The translations under genes were made by a program, and so were the position numbers. Shown here one piece after another: positions 1 through 5,081 of a stretch of DNA of 5,081 nucleotides (positions are counted from its first letter, which is position 1; every line of letters starts with the position of its first letter). Source of the DNA: an uncultured Bacteroidota bacterium (lineage in GTDB: Bacteria > Bacteroidota > Bacteroidia > NS11-12g > UBA955). A model generated the notes under the pieces. It did no database searches. It was not told where the DNA came from and was given only the letters and a program-made list of their open reading frames with translations. The stretch spans positions 1 through 5,081 of the forward strand of contig CAJBVU010000336.1 of NCBI GenBank assembly GCA_903959115.1, written 5' to 3'.

Positions 1-1182
1 GCCCGCGTTGTTGCTTCTGTAAATGATATAAGTGTTCAATGGATAAATACCCACGTAATCAGACCAGTTTAAGTTGTTCTCGCCGTTTACACCCAAGTTT
101 GCAGTGAGGTGTAATGTTGTGTGTGCCAAGTAACGCGATACATCATCTGAGTTGTTGCAAGAGTCAATCGCTTGGATATAATAGGTAAAAGGTCGCTGCT
201 TCGGATTGACTTGCGTATCTAAATAGGAGCCGGCAGTTGTTAAATCGGCATCGCCAATGAGGTCAAATTCTCCAGCAAAGTTCGACTCGCGGTAGATGTT
301 GTAAAAGGCAGTTCGCTTGTTGGGGGTCACCGACCAAATGAGCTTGTTCTTGCCAGTAGCGCTATCTACGGTTACCATACACAAAGCTTCTGCGCTTGGG
401 GTAAGCACGGTGACTTGGATTGTGTTGGATACAATACTACAACCGGTGGCGGAATCCAATGCGTACACATTGATTTTGCCAGATCCACCAATTTTAATTG
501 TCTTTGAGATGCTGTAATAGGGGTTCCAAAAGAAGCTGTTGTATCCATATTTGGTGGTCAGTTCGAGTTCTGCAGAATCGCCTAAACAAATCGTAGTGTC
601 TGAATTGGCCTTGATTTTGAGGCGACTCACTGAACTCTTGATCACTTCCAGGATTTCAGAGGTGTCCACGCAACCATTAACAGATTTGGCAATGGCAAAA
701 TATTTGCCTGCTTTGGTAACTTCGATATTGCTCGATGTCTCCCCGGTATTCCATTTTACTGGAGCGGTAGAGTAGGAGTATAGGATTACAGAACTACCAT
801 CGCAGAGTTTGGTTGGATTGGTAAATGATCCGCTGTACGCTTTGATGTAGGCATCGTTTACTGTCACGAAAACAGCGGCGGTGGTATCAACGCAATTGAA
901 AATGCTATCGTAGGCATAGGCCTGGTAATTTCCGCTGCTACTCACAACGCGCGTTTTGCCAAAGTAACCATCAGTCCAATAAACGTCGGGATTTCCGGTA
1001 CAACTCACACTTAATTGTACTGTGTCGTTACAAGTAGTAATCGCAGTTTTTGTGGTGGTTAATTCAAGTTTATATTGGTTGTTGTAACATGAGAAACCTA
1101 ATCCTTTAAATTGAGCATTTGCTGCGTTTGCCAGCATGAAAAATAATGCATAGAGAGAAATTGACTTGATTGATTTTAGCAT
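1..1182 (-). CDS. Large secreted multidomain protein with Ig-like and FnIII-like modules, N-terminal part (cut by window edge)
   Basis: An open frame with no stop runs from an ATG at 1182-1180 to the window edge (394 codons), so this is the N-terminal part of a longer protein. Residues 1-23 form a signal peptide: basic MLKSIK start, hydrophobic core, cleavage expected at ANA|Q24. Three tandem Ig/PKD-like modules follow at about 45-110, 120-185 and 195-260. Each has an early Cys (C51, C127, C199), a Trp 17-20 residues later (W69, W144, W219) and a late Cys (C97, C171, C248); the first two also share a G-x-Y motif and a final CVDT. From about 265 the style changes to fibronectin-III-like: LIW at 281-283, NIYRES at 295-300, YYIQAID at 334-340, then a second unit with LNWS at 371-374 and IIYRS at 386-390. 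Bacteroidota proteins of this design usually end in a type IX secretion C-terminal domain, and that end is not visible here. A role as adhesin or other surface protein is inference. The start is chosen because it leads directly into the signal peptide. No Shine-Dalgarno is present. Confidence 0.85.
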   Translation of the reverse strand, partial: MLKSIKSISLYALFFMLANAANAQFKGLGFSCYNNQYKLELTTTKTAITTCNDTVQLSVSCTGNPDVYWTDGYFGKTRVVSSSGNYQAYAYDSIFNCVDTTAAVFVTVNDAYIKAYSGSFTNPTKLCDGSSVILYSYSTAPVKWNTGETSSNIEVTKAGKYFAIAKSVNGCVDTSEILEVIKSSVSRLKIKANSDTTICLGDSAELELTTKYGYNSFFWNPYYSISKTIKIGGSGKINVYALDSATGCSIVSNTIQVTVLTPSAEALCMVTVDSATGKNKLIWSVTPNKRTAFYNIYRESNFAGEFDLIGDADLTTAGSYLDTQVNPKQRPFTYYIQAIDSCNNSDDVSRYLAHTTLHLTANLGVNGENNLNWSDYVGIYPLNTYIIYRSNNAG

Positions 1183-1209
1183 GAAATTATATTGAACCGA
1201 AATAAAACA

Positions 1210-1217
1210 CAAAGGAA
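1210..1217 (-). promoter_or_regulatory. Weak candidate -7 box for the leftward secreted-protein gene
   Basis: Read on the minus strand, these bases are TTCCTTTG, one mismatch from the Bacteroidota -7 consensus TAnnTTTG. The box ends 27 bases before the ATG at 1182. A TTTG at 1235-1232 on the same strand lies 14 bases upstream, which is shorter than the usual gap of about 19-21 to a -33 element. It is the best match in the region but not a convincing one. Confidence 0.25.
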
Positions 1218-1278
1218 CGGACAATTGTTTTCAAACGCTATGATTATTCATCAAACCCCTACTATAAATAATTGTATT

Positions 1279-1286
1279 TATCTTTG
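1279..1286 (+). promoter_or_regulatory. Bacteroidota -7 promoter box (TATCTTTG) of the barrel gene
   Basis: TATCTTTG matches the TAnnTTTG -7 consensus of the Bacteroidota primary sigma factor exactly. No TTG/TTTG -33 element is seen at the usual distance upstream. The box ends 15 bases before the ATG at 1302, so transcription would start near 1291-1294 and leave a leader of only about 10 bases. The box lies inside the longer reading that starts at TTG 1272, which argues against that start. The same nine bases TTATCTTTG precede the TolC-family gene. Confidence 0.6.
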
Positions 1287-1301
1287 GTTGCGAAAAGAAT
1301 C

Positions 1302-2807
1302 ATGGATCTGTGTAAGCGACTAAAATTTTTATGGGTTACATTTTTAGCACTAGGGCTAATGCCTGTCAAAGCCCAAAACTTTGCGCCCATCGCCGTGGGA
1401 AAATACGCTGGGGTTCATGCTGCCAAAATCAATCCATCGCTCACAGCCTACACTCCTTACCAATGGCATGTCAATATTGTCGGGGTCTGGGGTAATGTCA
1501 ATAACAATTATGTAAATCTCAAGTTGCCGTATTCTGCGTATCGTGTGGCAATCAATAAAGTCCCTGTTCAGTATCAAACCATCAACGGAAATCCCAGATT
1601 CGATTCGTCGTTCTTGGTGGAAGACTTAAATCGAAAGCGAAAATTCGCTGGTGTGGGTGCCATTGCTTATTTGCCATCGTTTACGATGAAATACAAGAAA
1701 ATTCAGATAGGATTGCTCAATGATGTGGTTGTGCTGGCCAATGTTTCCGGACTCGATGAGCCCTTTGCACATGCGCTAATGAAAGACTTGAGCAACAATC
1801 GCAAGGCGTTTAAATATTTCATTCTGGATAAAAACGGCAACTACAATTTGAATCGAACCTCCGTTTCGGCCAATGCATATGTGAGTTCCGGTATCAATAT
1901 CGCTTACAATATGCCGATGATGTGGAAGCAGGAGATGATGTTTGGGGCCACCGTGAAAAAGATTTGGGGTTTGGGCGGTAGTTACTTTCAGTACGATAAT
2001 ATGCAAGTGCATCGCGGGAATCCGTTTCAGTTGCAATTTGATAAAACCAACATTCGTTATGCGTTGTACCAAGGTCAAGGAAAGGGTACGGGGTTGGATT
2101 TGGGTTGGAGTTACGCGTTTCATTTGGCCGATTACAAGCGAAATGGCGATTATCTTAAGCGACATAAAATGTATAAGTACAAATTTGGCTTGAGTATAAT
2201 GGATATTGGTTCTGTTCGATATAGAGATGCTGCGGTGACGGCGATCGAAAATGCGACAACCACCACTTGGGATGCTTCCAATTTTAAGAATGACTTAACA
2301 GCGTCGCAGGTGGATGTTTCTTTGGCGCCATTGAACAATATTTTTAAAGGTGTTTCTGGCTATACCACGGGCAAACAAGACGTGATTATTGGCTTGCCAA
2401 CGCGATTTGTGGCGAGCATCGATTATCAGTATAGCAAATATGTTTTTATTCAAACCCAGGTGATGCAAAGTTTGAGAGGTCGTTACACCCAAAGCGCTCG
2501 TTATCAAAGCTATGCGATGATTGCCCCACGATATGAAAGAGAGAAATGGGAGGTGTCGTTGCCGGTTTTGTTAGAATACGATTATCGCAGTTTGCGGGCA
2601 GGGCTTTCCTGTAGGGTTGGCTGCTTTTATATAGGTAGCAATAGTGTGTTTAATTTGCTGTATACCCGAAATATGCGGGATGCAGATATTTATTTGGGCT
2701 TTACGGTGTATCGATTTGCGGGGACAAAGAACTCGAGGTTTATTCAGATGATGCGGGATCAGATTGATCGGTTGGATAAGAAGAAGCCGGACTGTGAAAA
2801 GATGTAA
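1302..2807 (+). CDS. Outer-membrane beta-barrel protein, DUF5723-like
   Basis: A 501-residue exported protein. Residues 1-24 are a signal peptide (MDLCKRLK start, hydrophobic stretch 9-20, cleavage at VKA|Q25). The mature N-terminus carries YAG at 35-37, INPS at 43-46 and NNNY at 67-70. This pattern is what I recall from the Bacteroidota DUF5723 family and is also reminiscent of PorP/SprF-type barrels, where an AxNPA-like motif follows the signal peptide. The rest alternates short amphipathic, aromatic-rich strands with polar loops, as in an outer-membrane barrel, and closes with strands near 449-475 (FNLLYT, DIYLGFTVYRF). A charged tail of about 24 residues (KKKPDCEKM at the end) follows the last strand, presumably in the periplasm. 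Its function is unknown. ATG 1302 is preferred over TTG 1272 because it starts the signal peptide cleanly and lies downstream of the promoter box. No Shine-Dalgarno is present. The gene appears to be a single transcription unit, ended by the hairpin at 2845-2867. Family assignment is by eye and moderate; barrel and export are more certain. Confidence 0.75.
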   Translation: MDLCKRLKFLWVTFLALGLMPVKAQNFAPIAVGKYAGVHAAKINPSLTAYTPYQWHVNIVGVWGNVNNNYVNLKLPYSAYRVAINKVPVQYQTINGNPRFDSSFLVEDLNRKRKFAGVGAIAYLPSFTMKYKKIQIGLLNDVVVLANVSGLDEPFAHALMKDLSNNRKAFKYFILDKNGNYNLNRTSVSANAYVSSGINIAYNMPMMWKQEMMFGATVKKIWGLGGSYFQYDNMQVHRGNPFQLQFDKTNIRYALYQGQGKGTGLDLGWSYAFHLADYKRNGDYLKRHKMYKYKFGLSIMDIGSVRYRDAAVTAIENATTTTWDASNFKNDLTASQVDVSLAPLNNIFKGVSGYTTGKQDVIIGLPTRFVASIDYQYSKYVFIQTQVMQSLRGRYTQSARYQSYAMIAPRYEREKWEVSLPVLLEYDYRSLRAGLSCRVGCFYIGSNSVFNLLYTRNMRDADIYLGFTVYRFAGTKNSRFIQMMRDQIDRLDKKKPDCEKM

Positions 2808-2844
2808 TTCATTCTAATTTGTCGTTTTGATATGATTGTATGTC

Positions 2845-2867
2845 GAAGCGGCCCGCAGGGCCGCTTC
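2845..2867 (+). terminator. Rho-independent terminator hairpin after the barrel gene
   Basis: A perfect 10-bp inverted repeat, GAAGCGGCCC at 2845-2854 and GGGCCGCTTC at 2858-2867, is separated by the 3-base loop GCA. The stem is very GC-rich compared with its surroundings and is followed by a moderately T-rich stretch (TGTTTCCTT). It begins 37 bases after the stop at 2807. It should end the upstream transcript and insulate the TolC-family gene from readthrough. The T-tract is interrupted, so termination strength is uncertain. Confidence 0.75.
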
Positions 2868-2875
2868 TGTTTCCT

Positions 2876-2883
2876 TATCTTTG
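2876..2883 (+). promoter_or_regulatory. Bacteroidota -7 promoter box (TATCTTTG) of the efflux operon
   Basis: TATCTTTG is an exact match to TAnnTTTG and sits 8 bases after the terminator hairpin. It ends only 5 bases before the ATG at 2889, so transcription would start at or next to the start codon, giving a leaderless or nearly leaderless mRNA. The usual -33 position falls in the right part of the hairpin or its loop, and no TTG is found there. It probably drives both the channel and the adaptor genes. Confidence 0.55.
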
Positions 2884-2888
2884 TATTT

Positions 2889-4406
2889 ATGTGGAATCGA
2901 ATTTCCTCGACATTGTATTTCCTTGTCGTGTTTGCCGCGGCATTGTCAACCTCTGGGCTTAAATCTCAAGTCGTTGTTTTGTCCAATTCATCTGCCATCA
3001 ACTCGGCCTTGGAAAGGGCTGTGAATACCGGCGAATACACTTTGGAGGCATGTATCGCTCAAGCCCTCAATCAAAACATTGATGTCCAACTGTCGATGCT
3101 GTCCCAAACACAATCCGAAATGACCTTGGATCAATCGATGCTAAATTTCGGTCCAGATGTGTCGGGCGCGGCCGGGCAGTTTTATCAATCGGGAAGAAGT
3201 ATCGACCGTTTTACAAACCAGTTTGTGCAATCCACCATTGGTAGTAACAACTTTCAGCTTCAGGGCTCTTTACTGCTTTTTGGCGGACTACAAAATCAAA
3301 ATAATTACAAGCAAGCCAAAGAAAATTGGTTGGCCTCAGGCATGGATTTAAAGTCGATGCAATTAACGGTCACGCTGCAAGTTTCTTCTGCGTATATTCA
3401 ATATTTACAAGCCAACGAATCTTTGATTGCGGCGGCACAAGTGCTAGAGTCGAGTACGTTGCAATTGGATCGTGGTCAAAAAATATTCGATGCGGGTGGA
3501 AGTACGCAAGGTGCATTACTGTCGTTAAAAGCCCAAGTCGCCAACGATGCCGCGAGTGTAACCAACGCAGAAAATGTGAAGGCAACGGCCCTGCAGAATT
3601 TGAAGCAGTTGATTCGTCTGGAATATCATAAACCATTTCGTCCTGTGAATGAAGACTTGGGAATAATCTCTGAGCCTTTTGGATACACCGCCAGTCAATT
3701 GATAGATACGATTTTGTTCAAGCGCCCTGATTATCAAGCGGCTGCGTATCGTGTGGCGGCGGCTGAATTTGGATTGAAATCGGCAAAAGGAGCAACGATG
3801 CCTACCTTGAGTGTGGGTGGTAATTTAAATACGGTCTATTCCGACAATGCAAAAACAATTGAAAATGTAACGGTTACGGGGTTTTCTCCTGTTGGAAGGG
3901 TGCAAGGCACCAATGCGATCGTAGAGGCGCCAGAGTTTGCCTATTCAATGAAAACCAAAGGATTTGGCGATCAGATTCAAGACAACTTTGGTAAATCATT
4001 GGGAGTGAATTTGAATATTCCCATTTATTCGGGTCTATCACGACAGAATCAAGTAAAAACGGCAAATTTGGCGGTCTTACGCGCGCAGTTGAATATGGAT
4101 CGGATTCAGCAAAATGTGCAAAATGAAGTGCTTTCCGCGTTTAATAATTATCAAAATGCCGAAAAACGATACGCATCAAACCTAGAGAATAAAAACTTGC
4201 AAGCCCAAAATCAGCAATATGTGAAACAACGATACGATGCGGGCGCGGCCTCTTATTTTGAATATCAATTGGCCTTGATGGCAAGTTCTGCGGCGCATCA
4301 AAATTACATCTCTGCCAAATACGAACTAACATTCCGTAGGTTGGTACTAGAGTTCTATTTGTCACCTGATCAATATCAAACATCAATCATCCCTACCCAA
4401 AAATAA
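2889..4406 (+). CDS. TolC-family outer-membrane efflux channel protein
   Basis: A 505-residue member of the outer-membrane efflux protein family (OEP, PF02321), which trimerises into a channel spanning the outer membrane and periplasm and accepts substrate from a periplasmic adaptor. Residues 1-26 are a signal peptide with no lipobox Cys. YTLEACIAQAL at 50-60 is the typical first helix of the family. Two OEP halves follow: the first around 50-260, the second around 270-495 with KRPDYQAA at 278-285 and the MPTLSVGG strand at 304-311. The halves are an internal duplication: GLQNQNNYKQA at 133-143 aligns with GLSRQNQVKTA at 382-392, each just after a membrane strand. Length is within the family's usual range. 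ATG 2889 is chosen rather than 2832, because the longer form would code through the terminator hairpin and promoter box and add a poor N-terminus before the signal peptide. The adaptor gene starts one base after the stop, indicating an operon. Substrate is unknown. Confidence 0.93.
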   Translation: MWNRISSTLYFLVVFAAALSTSGLKSQVVVLSNSSAINSALERAVNTGEYTLEACIAQALNQNIDVQLSMLSQTQSEMTLDQSMLNFGPDVSGAAGQFYQSGRSIDRFTNQFVQSTIGSNNFQLQGSLLLFGGLQNQNNYKQAKENWLASGMDLKSMQLTVTLQVSSAYIQYLQANESLIAAAQVLESSTLQLDRGQKIFDAGGSTQGALLSLKAQVANDAASVTNAENVKATALQNLKQLIRLEYHKPFRPVNEDLGIISEPFGYTASQLIDTILFKRPDYQAAAYRVAAAEFGLKSAKGATMPTLSVGGNLNTVYSDNAKTIENVTVTGFSPVGRVQGTNAIVEAPEFAYSMKTKGFGDQIQDNFGKSLGVNLNIPIYSGLSRQNQVKTANLAVLRAQLNMDRIQQNVQNEVLSAFNNYQNAEKRYASNLENKNLQAQNQQYVKQRYDAGAASYFEYQLALMASSAAHQNYISAKYELTFRRLVLEFYLSPDQYQTSIIPTQK

Positions 4407-4407
4407 C

Positions 4408-5081
4408 ATGAAGAAAAAACGCATTCTTTGGATTTCCATAATTTCACTCGTTGTCTTGGTAGTTGCTGCCATGGTGATGAAAGGCGGAAAAAAAGATTTA
4501 GAAGTTGAATCGGTAAAGGTGGAGAATCGCACGATTACAGAAATTGTGAGTGTGACGGGCAAAATTCAGCCAGAAAGCGAAGTGAAAATTAGTGCCGATG
4601 TGAGTGGTGAAATCATCGATATGATGGTTCATGAGGGCGATAGTGTCACCAAAGGACAACTGTTGTTGCGCATCAACCCTGAATTGTATGAAACGGCGAT
4701 GTCGCAGTTGAAAGCCAATTTGGATAATACAAAAGCAGCGTTGGCGGGATCTGAAGCCCAGTTGATTAAAGCCAAGGCGGCTTATGATCAAGCGGGACTC
4801 ACTTTCAAACGTCAGAAAACACTTCACGAACAAAAAGTAATATCAGAGCAAGAGTGGGAAACGGCTCAATCACAATACGAATTTGCCAAAGCGGATTTCG
4901 AATCTGCCGGGAAGTCAGTGTTGGGGTCGCGGTTCAATGTTCAAAGTGTGGCGGCGAGATTGGAAGAGGGTAGAAGGAATTTAGGTAGGACCAGTATTTA
5001 TGCACCGGCTTCAGGTACGGTGACTCATTTGACCTCTGAAAAGGGTGAAAGAGTGGTTGGTACGGCTCAGATGGCGGGTAC
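4408..5081 (+). CDS. MacA/HlyD-type periplasmic adaptor (membrane fusion protein) of an efflux pump, N-terminal part (cut by window edge)
   Basis: The first 224 codons of a periplasmic adaptor that links an inner-membrane pump to the TolC-like channel encoded just upstream. Residues 1-5 are basic (MKKKR) and about 6-24 form a single membrane anchor. The first half of the lipoyl-like domain is at about 53-90 (SGEIIDMMV then EGDSVTKGQLLLRI). The long alpha-helical hairpin spans about 92-190 and is rich in Ala, Gln, Lys and Glu, with the turn probably near 140-150 (VISEQEWE). The second lipoyl half is at 193-207 (RTSIYAPASGTVT), and the beta-barrel domain begins after it. The string ERVVGTAQMAGT at 214-225 resembles MacA-like adaptors of Bacteroidota ABC exporters. 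ATG 4408 follows the TolC-family stop (TAA 4404-4406) after a single base and has no Shine-Dalgarno, so translation is probably coupled. An ABC permease/ATPase is expected downstream; an RND pump is the alternative. The C-terminus is missing only because the window ends. Confidence 0.92.
   Translation, partial: MKKKRILWISIISLVVLVVAAMVMKGGKKDLEVESVKVENRTITEIVSVTGKIQPESEVKISADVSGEIIDMMVHEGDSVTKGQLLLRINPELYETAMSQLKANLDNTKAALAGSEAQLIKAKAAYDQAGLTFKRQKTLHEQKVISEQEWETAQSQYEFAKADFESAGKSVLGSRFNVQSVAARLEEGRRNLGRTSIYAPASGTVTHLTSEKGERVVGTAQMAG

Larger units (their letters stand above)
1183..1301. other. Divergent intergenic region between the secreted protein and the barrel gene
   Basis: These 119 bases separate two divergent starts and must carry the control signals of both. 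The rightward gene has a clear TATCTTTG box at 1279-1286. The leftward gene has only a weak candidate, listed separately. A perfect 7-bp inverted repeat, ATAAATA at 1264-1270 and TATTTAT at 1275-1281, overlaps the rightward box. The region is AT-rich, and no RNA gene or small ORF was recognised in it. Confidence 0.7.

Noticed and set aside
317..775. Two plus-strand open frames (317-517 and 539-775) within the left region
   Set aside because: They lie antisense to the continuous minus-strand reading frame that has a signal peptide and recognisable modules; their translations show no family features.
1..1182. Possible pseudogene or frameshift in the left gene, because no complete ORF is present
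   Set aside because: The minus-strand frame is open for all 394 codons to the window edge; it is truncated only by the window.
1272..1301. Upstream TTG start for the barrel gene
   Set aside because: It adds 10 residues before the signal peptide and would overlap the -7 promoter box at 1279-1286.
1183..1301. Small RNA, riboswitch or CRISPR-like structure in the divergent region
   Set aside because: No repeated units, no extended stem and no known riboswitch core were seen; only a short AT-only inverted repeat.
1356..2507. Several minus-strand open frames inside the barrel gene
   Set aside because: They are antisense shadows of a strong coding frame, with no signal peptide, domain or start context of their own.
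2836..3631. Alternative plus-strand frames overlapping the TolC-family gene
   Set aside because: They are out of frame with the clear TolC-family sequence and have no recognisable content.
3370..4833. Minus-strand open frames inside the TolC-family and adaptor genes
   Set aside because: They are antisense shadows; the plus-strand frames encode well-known families along their whole length.

Overview
The window looks like an ordinary chromosomal stretch from a member of the Bacteroidota, probably Flavobacteriales-like, although this cannot be fixed to a genus by eye. The reasons are: moderately AT-rich DNA; no Shine-Dalgarno sequence before any start codon; two copies of the Bacteroidota -7 promoter box (TAnnTTTG, here TATCTTTG); a secreted protein built of Ig-like and fibronectin-III-like modules of the kind exported by the type IX secretion system; and an outer-membrane barrel that resembles a Bacteroidota-only family.

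Layout. Positions 1-1182 (minus strand) hold the N-terminal 394 codons of a large secreted modular protein, whose C-terminus lies beyond the left edge. A 119-bp divergent intergenic region (1183-1301) separates it from a 501-codon outer-membrane beta-barrel protein on the plus strand (1302-2807, DUF5723-like). The 81-bp gap that follows (2808-2888) contains a strong GC-rich hairpin (2845-2867) acting as a terminator, and immediately after it a -7 promoter box (2876-2883). Then come a TolC-family outer-membrane efflux protein (2889-4406) and, after a single intervening base, a MacA/HlyD-type periplasmic adaptor (4408 to the right edge, cut off).

How the parts work together. The last two genes are a co-transcribed pair forming the outer-membrane channel and the periplasmic bridge of a tripartite exporter. 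The inner-membrane pump is not in view; the MacA-like signature of the adaptor makes a MacB-type ABC permease and ATPase the expected next genes. The secreted protein and the divergent barrel are both envelope or surface proteins, but nothing here proves a functional link. Two gene starts need correcting from the longest-ORF choice: 1302 rather than 1272, and 2889 rather than 2832. In both cases the longer version would run through the promoter box, and in the second also through the terminator hairpin. I found no evidence of a new biological system; the most useful observations are the very short leaders after the two promoter boxes and the back-to-back terminator and promoter.
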